Source: Methylopila capsulata (GTDB taxonomy: Bacteria > Pseudomonadota > Alphaproteobacteria > Rhizobiales > Methylopilaceae). Taken from it: a stretch of DNA of 64,000 bases. Shown one piece after another: positions 9,185 to 17,981 of this stretch; positions within the stretch are counted from its first letter, which is position 1, and each line of letters begins with the position of its first letter. Position numbers and translations under genes: made by a program. The notes beneath the pieces are model-generated. The model saw only the letters and a list, made by a program, of their open reading frames with translations. It searched no databases and had not been told where the DNA came from. Location: NCBI RefSeq assembly GCF_016907975.1, contig NZ_JAFBCY010000004.1, forward strand, positions 124,001 to 188,000, read 5' to 3'.

Positions 9185-9213
9185 GGGTCCCGGCCTCAAG
9201 CCGGAACCCAGAC
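9185..9213. repeat. Degenerate copy of the TTGTCCCGGCC palindromic repeat
   Basis: GGTCCCGGCCTCAAGCCGG followed by AACCCAGA resembles the repeat arms found at 46956-46984 and 53660-53687, with a few changes. It sits in the spacer between the system B binding-protein gene and its first permease gene. Confidence 0.5.
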
Positions 9214-9257
9214 CCGCCGGCCTTCGATGCGCTCAAAACGGCGGCGTCGCGTCTATG

Positions 9258-9280
9258 AGCCCCGGCGCGCGGCCGGGGCT
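9258..9280 (-). terminator. Hairpin just downstream of the system B binding-protein gene
   Basis: A perfect 8-bp inverted repeat, AGCCCCGG/CCGGGGCT, with a 7-nt loop. It starts 15 nt after the binding-protein stop codon (9296) and precedes the permease gene. There is no U-tract, so mRNA 3'-end protection or partial attenuation is more likely than complete termination. Confidence 0.55.
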
Positions 9281-9295
9281 CCAAGGGGGAACCGA

Positions 9296-10909
9296 TCAAG
9301 GCTCCATCGTGATCGTGCCGAAGTCCTGGAACCAGTTCTGCGCCTGCACGAAGCCCTTCACCTTGGAGCTCATGGCGCGGGGGGCGACGTCGTGGGTGAC
9401 GAACAGGAACAGAGCGTCGTCCACGAACTTCTCGTGCACCTTCTTCAGGATCTCGGTCTGAGCGACCGGGTCGAAGGTGGTGCGCACCTGGTCGAACAGC
9501 TTGTCCATCTCCGGATCGCAGTAATAGCCCCAGTTCACGCCGGACGGGGCCGACAGGTTGCACTGGGTCTGGCGGATGAAGCCGCTGAACGGGTCCTGGA
9601 TGAAGTAGGAGTAGTTGATCGCCGTCGCGCCGCGGGCGGACGGATCCTTCGCGCCGGCGCGCCAGATGTTGATCATCTGGTTCCACTCGACGACCTCGTA
9701 GTCGACCTGGATGCCGACCTCGGCGAGGCTCTGCTGGATGAACTCGTTCATCGGCAGCGGCAGCATCTGGCCCGAGCCCGAGGGCGAGATCAGGATCCGG
9801 GTCTTGATCGGCTTGTCCGGCCCATAGCCGGCCTCGGCGAGCAGCTTCTTCGCGGCCTCAGGGTCGTAGGTCACCTTGAAGGTCGGCTGGCCGAACCACT
9901 GATGCCCGGGCGGAAGCCAGCCCTGCGCCGGGATCATCATGCCCGACAGCAGCTCCTTCATGCCCTCGCGGTCGATCGCGAGGTTCGCGGCCTTGCGCAC
10001 GCGGATGTCGTTCCACGGCGAGCCTTCGATGCGGGAGAGGTGCCAGGTCCAGTTGTGGGGATAGGCGTTGGTGACGATCTGGAAGCCCGCGCCCTTGAGC
10101 GACTCGACCGCGTCGGGCGCCGGCGCCTCGATCCAGTCGACCTGGCCCGCGCGGAGCGCAGCCACGCGGGCGTTGGGCTCAGGCAGCGGCATCAGCACGA
10201 GCTTGTCGAGTTTGGGCACGCGGGTCTTGTCCCAATACTCCTTGTTCGGCGTCATCTCGGCGCGCTCGCGCGGGGCGAAGGCGGTGAGCTTCCAAGGGCC
10301 GGTGCCGGAGGGCGTCTTGGCGAAGGCCTCCCAGCTCCGGCCGAGCTTCTCCCACTGGGCGGGGGAGGACATCATGATCCAGGCGAGCTGGTAGGGCAGG
10401 GTGGCGTCGGGCGCCTTGGTAACGATCTCCAGCGTCATCGGGTCGACGACGCGGTAGGAGGCGACGGCCGGGATCCGCGACTTGCCCTGCGCGGACTGGC
10501 GCTGGTCGTACTGCGGCGCGTCGGTCTTCATCAGCTTGTCGAGGTTCCACACCACCGACTCCGCCGTGAAGTCAGACCCGTCGTGGAACTTCACGCCCGG
10601 CCGGATCTTGAACAGCCACTTCGTGTTGGTCTCGTCGCCGGGCGCGATGCCCCACTCGGTCGCAAGGCCTGGAATGACGACGGAGGGCTTGTCCGCGCTC
10701 GTCAGGTCCCAGTTGATGAGCGCGTCATAGACCGTGTAGCCCATGAAGCGCATGCCTTCGCCGCCGTTGTCCGTCTGGCCGGTCGTCAGCGGGATGTCGG
10801 AGGCGGTCATGCCGATCCGGAGCGTGCCTTGCGCCAAGGCTACGCCGTGCGCGCCGACGATCAGGGACGCCGCAAGAGCTGCGCGCGTCAGGGTCGTTCG
10901 AAACATCAT
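9296..10909 (-). CDS. ABC transporter solute-binding protein, family 5 (system B)
   Basis: A 537-aa periplasmic receptor. The start ATG at 10909 has a GGGGAGAG ribosome site a few bases upstream and opens a Sec signal peptide, cleaved after ALA around residue 26-27. SBP family 5 features include the YTVYDALINWDL segment, FKIRPGVKFHDGSDFTAESV and IRVRKAANLAIDREGM. It heads a five-gene operon (SBP, DppB, DppC, DppF, DppD) on the minus strand and is divergent from the ureidoglycolate lyase gene with 123 bp between the starts. That arrangement suggests co-regulation and a ureide or related nitrogen compound as ligand, which is inference. Confidence 0.92.
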   Translation of the reverse strand: MMFRTTLTRAALAASLIVGAHGVALAQGTLRIGMTASDIPLTTGQTDNGGEGMRFMGYTVYDALINWDLTSADKPSVVIPGLATEWGIAPGDETNTKWLFKIRPGVKFHDGSDFTAESVVWNLDKLMKTDAPQYDQRQSAQGKSRIPAVASYRVVDPMTLEIVTKAPDATLPYQLAWIMMSSPAQWEKLGRSWEAFAKTPSGTGPWKLTAFAPRERAEMTPNKEYWDKTRVPKLDKLVLMPLPEPNARVAALRAGQVDWIEAPAPDAVESLKGAGFQIVTNAYPHNWTWHLSRIEGSPWNDIRVRKAANLAIDREGMKELLSGMMIPAQGWLPPGHQWFGQPTFKVTYDPEAAKKLLAEAGYGPDKPIKTRILISPSGSGQMLPLPMNEFIQQSLAEVGIQVDYEVVEWNQMINIWRAGAKDPSARGATAINYSYFIQDPFSGFIRQTQCNLSAPSGVNWGYYCDPEMDKLFDQVRTTFDPVAQTEILKKVHEKFVDDALFLFVTHDVAPRAMSSKVKGFVQAQNWFQDFGTITMEP

Positions 10910-11032
10910 GCTCTCCCCGCGGTCCGGCGCCGTCACGCCGTTGAATGCGGTGCAGCAAGCGCCGTGCCATCCAGGCGACCCAAGGTTTCGCGCGGACCCC
11001 AGTTGTGCGACGAAAGTCGAAGGAGATAGCGA
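10910..11032. promoter_or_regulatory. Divergent promoter region between system B transporter and allA
   Basis: These 123 bp hold both 5' ends: the binding-protein ribosome site (GGGGAGAG, minus strand) and an AAGGAGAT ribosome site 7 nt before allA (plus strand). No operator palindrome could be identified with confidence. Confidence 0.5.
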
Positions 11033-11566
11033 ATGTCTAATAAATGGGCGAATGCCGCTCCAAGAGGCATGCTTGAGGCTCGCCCGTTGACGCGCGAGGC
11101 CTTCGCCGCGTTCGGGGACGCAATCATCCCGGGAGATCAGAGCCGGCGGGTCAACGACGGCCGCGCGATGCGCCACGACGGCGTGGCGCGACTGGCGCAC
11201 GACGTCCGCGCCGTCGAACCCGTCTTCGCGCTCTACGCGGTGTCGGCGTCGCTCAAGCCGTTTGCGATCGACCTGCTCGAGCGCCACCCGCTGGCGTCGC
11301 AGATCTTCGTGCCCATGCGCGTCGCCGAGCCCTACCTCGTCGTCGTGGCGCCGTCGGGGTCCGACGGCGAGCCGGCGGTGGACCGCGCCGAAGCGTTCGC
11401 AGCGCCGCCGGACGTCGGCGTGCACTACGCGTCCGGCGTCTGGCACATGCCGATGGCGGCGTTCGGCGCCGACGCCTTGTTCGCGATGTGGATGTGGGAG
11501 GCGGGCGGCGGCCGCGATACGGAGGAGCGTCGCCTGCCCGTGGCTCTTCGGGTGGAGGGGTGGTGA
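11033..11566 (+). CDS. allA: Ureidoglycolate lyase (ureidoglycolate hydrolase family)
   Basis: A 177-aa cupin-like enzyme that splits (S)-ureidoglycolate into glyoxylate and urea, a late step of allantoin/purine catabolism. Family landmarks are LTREAFAAFGDAI at the N-terminus, LLERHPLASQIFVPM in the middle and YASGVWHMPM carrying the catalytic-region His. E. coli AllA has the equivalent ERHPLGTQAFIPM and YHRNVWHHPL. Length is close to normal, with about 12 extra N-terminal residues. A strong AAGGAGAT ribosome site fixes the start. It lies opposite an ABC importer and close to a M20 amidohydrolase and a racemase homologue, so a ureide-utilisation locus is likely. Confidence 0.9.
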   Translation: MSNKWANAAPRGMLEARPLTREAFAAFGDAIIPGDQSRRVNDGRAMRHDGVARLAHDVRAVEPVFALYAVSASLKPFAIDLLERHPLASQIFVPMRVAEPYLVVVAPSGSDGEPAVDRAEAFAAPPDVGVHYASGVWHMPMAAFGADALFAMWMWEAGGGRDTEERRLPVALRVEGW

Positions 11567-11729
11567 CGCGGGCGCCGGTCGCTTGCGTCGGTCCGGTGGA
11601 CTACGTAGGTTCCGCGCGCTGATGCCCGAGGTCCTGATGTTCGCTCCCCCGTCCCCGCGGCGCTCCCGTTTCGCGGCCTTCGCCGACGCCACGCGGCGGT
11701 CAGGCGTCGGCGCGTCGGCGCGCGCCTGA

Positions 11730-12941
11730 ATGTCCCTTTTTCCGACATTCCGGAAGGAAGCGGCGCCGAGCGCCGGCCTGCCTCTCGTCGCAAGCGACCT
11801 GTTCGGTTTCGGCGATCTGGCGGCGGCGGCGGCGCGCCACATCGGCGTCCAGCGCCTGCAGCTGGAGAGTTCGGCCGCCGCGGCGTTCATCGTCGCGCTG
11901 AAGACCCTGCATCGGTTGAGCGGCCGCCGGGCCGTCGTCGTGCCGGCCTACACCTCGCCGCAGATCGCGATCGCCGTCGCCCAGTGCGGGCTCGAGCTGC
12001 GCATCTGCGATCTGGCGCCCGACAGCCTCGACCTCGATCTCACGCAGCTTGCGAGCCTGTGCGATTCCGACACCCTCGCGGTGGTGCCGACGCATCTCGC
12101 CGGCCGCGTCACCGCGGTCGCGCCGACGATCGCGGTGGCCCGTTCCGTGGGCGCCTTCGTGATCGAGGACGCCTCGCACGCCTTCGGCGCGGTGTCCGCC
12201 GCCGGCGCGGTGGGCGCGATCGGGGATCTCGGCTTCTTCAGCCTCGGGGTCGGCGACGGACTGTCGATCTTCGAGGGCGGACTGCTCTGGGCGCACGACG
12301 ACGCCCTCCGCAAGGAGCTGGCGCTGACCTCGGCCCAGACCATCCCGCCGGACGCCGAGGCCGAACGGCGGGCCGCGCTGCAGCTGCTGTGTTACTGGGC
12401 GCTCTACAACCCGCGCGGGCTCGGGCTCGTCTACGGGTCTCCCCGGCGCCGCGCGCTTGCGGCAGGCGACGTCGCCTCCGCGGTCGGCGACGTGTTTCCC
12501 CTTCGCACCCCCATGCACCGCGTCGGACGCTGGCGGAGCGGCGTCGGCGCGCGCGCGATCTCGCGGTTGGCGAAGTTCCAGGCGGACGCGGCCGAGCGCG
12601 CGCGGGTTCGCCTCAGCGCGCTGGCCGCCATCCCCGGCGCGACGGTGTTCTACGACCGCCCGCAGGAGGCCGGCGTCTGGCCGTTCTTCCTGGTGCTCGC
12701 GCCTCACGCCGCAGCCTGCGAGACGGCGCTCGCCCGTCTGTGGCCGAGCGGGTTCGGGGTCAGCCGGCTCTATCGCTCCGCGCTGTCGGACTACGACTAC
12801 CTCAAGACGATCGCGCCGCCGGCGAACGCGCCCAATGCGCAGGCGCTGGCCGCGCGCGCGCTGACGGTGACGAACAGCGACATGCTGGACGACGCCGGCT
12901 TCGCGCGGGTCGTCGCGGTGCTGAAGCGCAGCTTCGCCTGA
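11730..12941 (+). CDS. DegT/DnrJ/EryC1/StrS aminotransferase-fold protein with Asp in place of the PLP lysine
   Basis: A 403-aa protein of the sugar aminotransferase (fold type I) family. The PLP-ring aspartate motif is present (EDASHAFGA, Asp147), as are the VVVPAYTSPQIA region and the PTHLAGR strand. The motif holding the Schiff-base lysine, SFHAIKNITCAEGG in ArnB, reads SLGVGDGLSIFEGG here, so the lysine position is Asp176. A normal transaminase reaction should therefore be impossible. Related lysine-less members such as ColD use His for dehydration. Members of this family usually act on nucleotide sugars or in polysaccharide assembly, and the capsule locus begins 2 kb away. Function is open. 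Confidence 0.82.
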   Translation: MSLFPTFRKEAAPSAGLPLVASDLFGFGDLAAAAARHIGVQRLQLESSAAAAFIVALKTLHRLSGRRAVVVPAYTSPQIAIAVAQCGLELRICDLAPDSLDLDLTQLASLCDSDTLAVVPTHLAGRVTAVAPTIAVARSVGAFVIEDASHAFGAVSAAGAVGAIGDLGFFSLGVGDGLSIFEGGLLWAHDDALRKELALTSAQTIPPDAEAERRAALQLLCYWALYNPRGLGLVYGSPRRRALAAGDVASAVGDVFPLRTPMHRVGRWRSGVGARAISRLAKFQADAAERARVRLSALAAIPGATVFYDRPQEAGVWPFFLVLAPHAAACETALARLWPSGFGVSRLYRSALSDYDYLKTIAPPANAPNAQALAARALTVTNSDMLDDAGFARVVAVLKRSFA

Positions 12942-13035
12942 ACCCGCCAAGCGCCTTGCGCCGAGGCTCTTGATCTTCGCCGGGACGCCAGCCATCTCAC
13001 GCGCCGAAACGCGCTGGACGAACCGGAGACCGCCC

Positions 13036-14937
13036 ATGACCGTCGACGCCCCCGCCCCGCAGGCGACGAGCCCCGAGAGCCGCCCGTTCGAGGCGGACGT
13101 CGCCAAGCTGCTCCACCTGATGGTGCACTCGGTCTACTCCGACAAGGACGTCTTCCTCCGCGAGCTGGTCTCGAACGCCGCCGACGCCTGCGAGAAGCTC
13201 CGCTTCGAGGCGATCTCCCGGCCCGAACTGCTCGCCGACGATCCGAAACCGCGGATCACCCTGACGGCGGACGCCGCCAATCGCCGGCTGTCGATCGAGG
13301 ACAACGGCGTCGGCATGAGCGGCGAGGAGATGGTCGAGGCGCTCGGCACCATCGCCCGCTCCGGGACGAAGGCCTTCATCGAGCGGGTGGAGGCGGCCCA
13401 GGGCAAGGAGGGCGCCCACCTCATCGGGCAGTTCGGCGTCGGGTTCTATTCGGCCTTCATGGTCGCGGAGCGGGTCGAAGTCGTCTCGCGCCGGGCCGGC
13501 GCGGACGAGCCGTCGATCTGGTCGTCGGACGGGCAGGGGACGTTCACGGTCGCGACCGCCGATCCCGCGGACGCGCCGGCGCGCGGGACGCGCGTGACGC
13601 TCCACCTGCTGGAGGACGCGGCCTCCTACGCCGAGGCCTGGACGCTGGAGCGCGCGGTGAAGGCGCAGTCCGGCCACGTGCCGGCGCCCGTCTATCTGGT
13701 CGAAGCCCCCGGGGTCGAGCCCCGCGCGCTCTCCGACGGCGCGGCGCTCTGGCTGAAGCCCAAAGCCGACATCTCGAAGGAGGATTACGCCGAGTTCTAC
13801 CGCGGTCTTGGAGCCTTCGACGAGCCGGCCGTGACCACCCATTTCCGCGCCGAGGGGCGGCACGAATACGTCGCGCTCGCCTTCACTCCCTCGGCCGCGC
13901 CCTACGACCTGTTCGACACCGAGCGCTCGGGCCGGATGAAGCTCTACGTCAAGCGCGTCTTCATCACCGACGACGCCGAGCTGCTGCCCCGCTACCTGCG
14001 CTTCGTGCGCGGCCTCGTCGATTCCTCCGACCTGCCGCTGAACGTCTCGCGCGAGATGATCCAGGAAAGCCCGGTCCTCGCCGCGATCCGCAAGGGCGTG
14101 ACCAACCGTGTGCTCGGCGATCTGGAGAAGCTGGCGGACAACGACGCCGAGAGCTTCGCGAAGGTCTGGGAGGCCTTCGGCGCGGTCGTGAAGGAAGGGA
14201 TCTACGAGGATTTCGAGCGGCGCGACCAGCTGCTGGGGCTCGCCCGGTTCCGCACCACGGCCTCGGGCGAGGGCTTCCGGACGCTGAAGCAATATCTCGC
14301 CGACCTCAAGGACAACCAGACCGCGATCTATTACCTCGCCGGCGCCGAGCCCGAGCGCCTGAAGGCGTCGCCGCATCTCGAAGGCTTCCGCGCGAGAGGC
14401 GTCGAGGTGCTGCTGTTGTCGGACGCCATCGACAGCTTCTGGACCTCCTCCGTCCAGGGCTTCGAGGGCAAGCCCTTCAAGTCGGTGACGCAGGGCGCGG
14501 CCGACCTGTCGCTGATCGCGAAGCCCGAGGCCGCCGAAGACGCCTCCGCCGCCGAGGCCACGCCCGCGGTGACCGCCTTCATCGACTTTGCGAAGGCGAC
14601 GCTCGGCGAGAAGGTGTCGGACGTCCGCGCCTCGGATCGGCTGACCGAGAGCCCCGTCTGTCTGGTCGCGCCCGACCATGGCCCCGATCGCCAGCTCGAG
14701 AAGATCTTGGCGGGCTCGGGGCGGGCCGGCTCCGCCGCCAAGCCCGTGCTCGAGATCAACCCGTCGCACGCGCTCGTCGCGGCTCTCGCGGCGCGCGCGG
14801 ACGTCGACGCGGCGTTCAAGGAGGACGCCGTCGGCCTGCTGTTCGACGAAGCCCGGATCCTCGACGGAGAGCGGCCGGACGACGCCGCGGGCTTCTCGGC
14901 GCGGCTGGCGCGCGTTCTGCAGAAGGCGCTGTCCTGA
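13036..14937 (+). CDS. htpG: Molecular chaperone HtpG (bacterial Hsp90)
   Basis: A 633-aa cytoplasmic ATP-dependent chaperone. The GHKL ATPase domain shows LLHLMVHSVYSDKDVFLRELVSNAADA in conserved form, the DNGVGM loop, GTIARSGTK and IGQFGVGFYSAFMV. The middle domain has YVKRVFITDDAELLPRYLRFVRGLVDS and the catalytic-arginine segment LNVSREMIQ. The C-terminal dimerisation domain ends near LARVLQKALS. Length is typical. ATG 13036 has a GGAGAC ribosome site; an earlier in-frame ATG at 12970 would add a non-homologous tail. It ends at a perfect bidirectional terminator. Confidence 0.97.
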   Translation: MTVDAPAPQATSPESRPFEADVAKLLHLMVHSVYSDKDVFLRELVSNAADACEKLRFEAISRPELLADDPKPRITLTADAANRRLSIEDNGVGMSGEEMVEALGTIARSGTKAFIERVEAAQGKEGAHLIGQFGVGFYSAFMVAERVEVVSRRAGADEPSIWSSDGQGTFTVATADPADAPARGTRVTLHLLEDAASYAEAWTLERAVKAQSGHVPAPVYLVEAPGVEPRALSDGAALWLKPKADISKEDYAEFYRGLGAFDEPAVTTHFRAEGRHEYVALAFTPSAAPYDLFDTERSGRMKLYVKRVFITDDAELLPRYLRFVRGLVDSSDLPLNVSREMIQESPVLAAIRKGVTNRVLGDLEKLADNDAESFAKVWEAFGAVVKEGIYEDFERRDQLLGLARFRTTASGEGFRTLKQYLADLKDNQTAIYYLAGAEPERLKASPHLEGFRARGVEVLLLSDAIDSFWTSSVQGFEGKPFKSVTQGAADLSLIAKPEAAEDASAAEATPAVTAFIDFAKATLGEKVSDVRASDRLTESPVCLVAPDHGPDRQLEKILAGSGRAGSAAKPVLEINPSHALVAALAARADVDAAFKEDAVGLLFDEARILDGERPDDAAGFSARLARVLQKALS

Positions 14938-14940
14938 TTA

Positions 14941-14976
14941 CGAAGAAGGGCGCGGCCTTGGCCGCGCCCTTCTTCG
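14941..14976. terminator. Bidirectional intrinsic terminator between htpG and a pyruvyl transferase gene
   Basis: Two perfectly complementary 17-nt arms (CGAAGAAGGGCGCGGCC and its complement) with TT between them, directly after the htpG stop. The outer A/T-rich ends give U-rich tails in both directions, so it can serve htpG and the convergent gene ending at 15014. Confidence 0.85.
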
Positions 14977-15013
14977 TTCGAGATCGGACGTAGAAGCCCG
15001 CCGCGCCGGCGAC

Positions 15014-16099
15014 TTAGCGCGCCGGCGCCTTAGACTTCGGACGCCAGAGAGCCCGCAAAGCGTCGAGCGCGGGGCTCTTGGAGCCATGACGCAGCGGCAC
15101 GGCCTTGATGGCGGGATGGTCGAAGATGGTCTCGCCCGGCTGCGCCGCGATCGGAGCGTAGGGCAGGGGGAAGGCTTCGAGCAGCGGATCGAGGTCGAAG
15201 TCGATCGGCTCCCAGGCCTTGTCGATGGCGGCCATCAGCTTCGCCCAGTCGGTGTTCTGGCGGCGGGGCTGGTGGTAGATCGGAATGCTCTTCCGCCCGA
15301 CGCCGAGGTAGAGGTCGGTGATCCGCAGATCGTAGCCGTCGTTCGGATCCATCGGACGCGTCTGGAGCCCCTTCCCCTCGGCGCCGCGCGGCGCGAAATA
15401 GAGACAGGGAATGCCGTAGCTCTCGGCGAAGACCAGGCCGTGCAGGCTGGTCGACACCAGGCGCCGACAGGACAGGATCTCGTCGAGCCGGTCTTTCATC
15501 GCCGCGACGGAGACGCCCGTCACGGTGTTGATGATCTTGACCCGACCCTTGAACTCGTCCGGCACGTCGTAGCGCAGCATCTCGGGCTTAGGCTGCGTGG
15601 TGAGGCTGCGGTCCACGAGGTCGGCCAGGTGGACGATCACGCCCAGATCGTACTTCTTCTCGATCTGGGGAGCGTAGAAGCGCGGGAGCGCCCACACCGG
15701 GTCGCCGAACGCCGCCGGTCCGACCGCGTTCTCCTCCTTGAGGATCGCCCGGGTCACCGGGCCGCGGGTGGCGTAGACCTTGTAGGCGGTGTCCGAATTG
15801 GGAACGAAGGGGATCTTATCGCCGTGGTGCAGCGGATTCCGGTTCGCGGAGGTCCCCGTTCCCCACACCGACACCGAGCCGTTCTCGAAGCTGTGGGCGA
15901 TGGTCCCGACGGCCGCGAGGCGCGGCAGGTCGGAGCGGTGGGCCTCGTGTATGATCGGGAGGCCCGACAGCATCGCGACCATGAAGGGACTCAGGGCGTC
16001 GCCGAGGTTGAGGTAGGTCTGGTCCCGCCCCGCCGCCACCCAACTCACAGGCGCAGCGCCGATGGACGCCGCGACTTCGGCGATCTCAGTCGAATGCAA
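15014..16099 (-). CDS. Polysaccharide pyruvyl transferase family protein (paralogue 1)
   Basis: About 361 aa, cytoplasmic, related to enzymes adding ketal-linked pyruvate to polysaccharide sugars. Shared with the two paralogues at 26122 and 27406 are YLNLGDALSPFMVAML, AAVGTIAHSF, VWGTGTS, YATRGPVTR, FGDPVWALPRFYAP and the STSLHGLVFAESYGIPCLYF-type active-site region (around residue 235). The chosen start is TTG 16099: it has GAGGAG seven bases upstream and its N-terminus aligns almost residue for residue with paralogue 2. ATG 16141 lacks a ribosome site. The acceptor sugar is unknown. Confidence 0.85.
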   Translation of the reverse strand: MHSTEIAEVAASIGAAPVSWVAAGRDQTYLNLGDALSPFMVAMLSGLPIIHEAHRSDLPRLAAVGTIAHSFENGSVSVWGTGTSANRNPLHHGDKIPFVPNSDTAYKVYATRGPVTRAILKEENAVGPAAFGDPVWALPRFYAPQIEKKYDLGVIVHLADLVDRSLTTQPKPEMLRYDVPDEFKGRVKIINTVTGVSVAAMKDRLDEILSCRRLVSTSLHGLVFAESYGIPCLYFAPRGAEGKGLQTRPMDPNDGYDLRITDLYLGVGRKSIPIYHQPRRQNTDWAKLMAAIDKAWEPIDFDLDPLLEAFPLPYAPIAAQPGETIFDHPAIKAVPLRHGSKSPALDALRALWRPKSKAPAR

Positions 16100-16649
16100 A
16101 AAGGAACTCCTCGTCTCGCCAGGGGCGCCCGCCGGGCGCATGGGGCGTCGTTCGCCCCGACCGCAACCGACGTTCGCCCTGCATGGCGCAATTCGCGCCG
16201 AGGCTCAACACTTTGATGCCGCGCAGCAATAGATCGCAGCCGTGAAACACGACGGCGGATGGTGTGTTCAGCCACAAAGTCGCCTGATTCCGACAACTGT
16301 TGCTGCCGCTCAACACCCGACGACAAAGACTTGTGGACGAGCGGAGGCTTTCTGGCGCAGTTCGTAAGGCCTCATTTACGCTCAATTAAAGGGTTCAAGA
16401 CCGTTATCGGGGCAATGATTGGCAGGGGAGCTTGCGAGCTTGGCGTATCGATGGCTCTCCGGCGGACCGGCCTTTGACCGGCGCGCGTCGTTTTTGGCGC
16501 GAGCGGTCGGACGTCGATCCCTCGTCGGGGCGTTCGGGATGGGCTCGCGATCTTCCGTTGCGTTTCGCCGACCGCCTGCGTTCGTGGCTCTTGCCGCGGG
16601 CGCGCGGATGAGCAATGTGAGCGCGCGCGAAACTGAGAAGGCGAACTGA
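16100..16649. promoter_or_regulatory. 550-bp divergent intergenic region
   Basis: Separates pyruvyl transferase paralogue 1 (minus) from the OPX gene (plus). The only open frames are short, overlapping and without family signatures. Part of it (around 16370-16395, TTTACGCTCAATTAAAGGG) is distinctly AT-richer than the flanks and is a likely promoter zone. No terminator, riboswitch or operator could be assigned. Confidence 0.4.
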
Positions 16650-17864
16650 ATGTATGCGTTCAAGCGTCGTGCTTACTGGCGTCCGAGTTCTCTGCAGGCG
16701 TCGGTCGCCTGCCTCAGCGTCGCTCTCGCGACGACTCCCCTCGCCGGCTGCACGTCGCTGCCATCCAGCGGGCCGCAGGCAAGCGCGGTCGAGAGCGAAG
16801 CCAAGTCCCCGAAAACGCTTCCCTTTCGCCTTGTGAAGTACTCCGCCCAGGCCAGCAGCATCCTGTCGGCCTACGGCGAAGTGGGGATGTCGACCGACGG
16901 GTTCTTCCGCGGTGGCGGCGGCGGCGGCGCGCTTGGCGCAGGCGACGCCATCTCCGTCACGGTGATCGAACCGACCTCGGGCGGCCTCTTCACCGGCATC
17001 AGCAGCGCCAGCGCCGGCGGCGAAGGCTCCAAGATCGTCACCCTGCCCGACATCCAAATCGACGGCAGCGGGATGATCGTCTTTCCCTTCGTCGGACGCG
17101 TGAAGGCGGCGGGCAAGACGCCGACCCAGCTCGGCCTCGAGATCGAATCGAAGCTCAAGGAGAACGCGGTTCAGCCGCAGGTCCTCGTGCGGCTCTCCGC
17201 GAACCTCGCGAATCGGGTCGTCGTGGGCGGCGACGTGAAGGCGCCAGGCGAGTTCGACATCACGCCGGCGGGCGAGACGTTGCTTCAGCTCGTGACGCGC
17301 GCCGGCGGCCCGGCCGCCCGCCCGAGCGACACGGTGGTGTCGCTGACCCGCGGGTCGACCACGCGTTCCGTGCGTCTCCACGCGCTGCTGCAGAGCCCGA
17401 GCTCGGACATCCGCGTCCAGAAGGGCGACTTCATCAACGTCTCGACCGTGGCGCGCACCTATCTGATGCTCGGCGCCTCCGGCACCTCGGCGGAGTTCCC
17501 CCTGCCGGCGGAACCCCTGAGCCTCGCCGGCGCGCTGGGTCGCGCGGGCGGCCTCAACGACACGCGCGCCGACGCGAAGGGCATCTTCGTGCTGCGCTAC
17601 GAGCCGCGGGCGATCGCGGACCAACTCGCGCCGGGTGGTCCTGGCGGCGGCGCCTTCGTACCGGTCGTCTACCAGTTCGACATGGGCACGGCGGGCGGCT
17701 TCTTCCTGACCGACCGCTTCAACCTGCGCCAGAAGGACATCGTCTATCTCTCGAACGCCGGCTCCGTGGAGCTGTCGAAGATGCTCGACCTGTTCCGGAT
17801 GACCGTGAGCCCGGTGCTGACGGGCGCAACGATCGCCAAGACCGGGCAGGGCCTCGGCCAGTAA
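16650..17864 (+). CDS. Outer-membrane polysaccharide export lipoprotein (OPX/Wza-KpsD family)
   Basis: A 404-aa protein. The signal peptide ends in the lipobox LAGC, with the lipidated Cys near residue 34. The polysaccharide-export domain is recognisable from LGAGDAISVTVIEP and, after a Gly/Ser-rich insert, from LPDIQIDGSGMIVFPFVGRVKAAGKTPTQL. SLBB-type domains follow (VVVGGDVKAPGEFDITPAGETLLQLV). A poly-Gly run at about residues 87-92 precedes the domain. OPX proteins form the octameric outer-membrane channel and work with the PCP/KpsE protein and ABC exporter, here encoded at 23144-26125. It is followed by a bidirectional terminator. Confidence 0.93.
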   Translation: MYAFKRRAYWRPSSLQASVACLSVALATTPLAGCTSLPSSGPQASAVESEAKSPKTLPFRLVKYSAQASSILSAYGEVGMSTDGFFRGGGGGGALGAGDAISVTVIEPTSGGLFTGISSASAGGEGSKIVTLPDIQIDGSGMIVFPFVGRVKAAGKTPTQLGLEIESKLKENAVQPQVLVRLSANLANRVVVGGDVKAPGEFDITPAGETLLQLVTRAGGPAARPSDTVVSLTRGSTTRSVRLHALLQSPSSDIRVQKGDFINVSTVARTYLMLGASGTSAEFPLPAEPLSLAGALGRAGGLNDTRADAKGIFVLRYEPRAIADQLAPGGPGGGAFVPVVYQFDMGTAGGFFLTDRFNLRQKDIVYLSNAGSVELSKMLDLFRMTVSPVLTGATIAKTGQGLGQ

Positions 17865-17888
17865 GGGCTCTGTCGGGATCCCACGCAG

Positions 17889-17921
17889 GAAAAAGGGGCG
17901 CTCCGTGGCGCCCCTTTTTTT
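17889..17921. terminator. Bidirectional intrinsic terminator after the OPX gene
   Basis: A stem GGGGCGC/GCGCCCC (17895-17901 and 17908-17914), preceded by an A-run and followed by seven Ts. It ends the plus-strand OPX transcript and can end the DUF1501 transcript coming from the right. Confidence 0.9.
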
Positions 17922-17981
17922 GTCGAGCCCGATCCGCTCGGATCGATCACGCCGTCAGCTGCGCTGCCCGCGCGGGGCCTG

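Noticed and set aside
16142-16649. Several 60-100 codon open frames between the pyruvyl transferase and OPX genes
   Set aside because: They overlap one another on both strands, lack ribosome sites and family motifs, and lie in the expected divergent promoter region.
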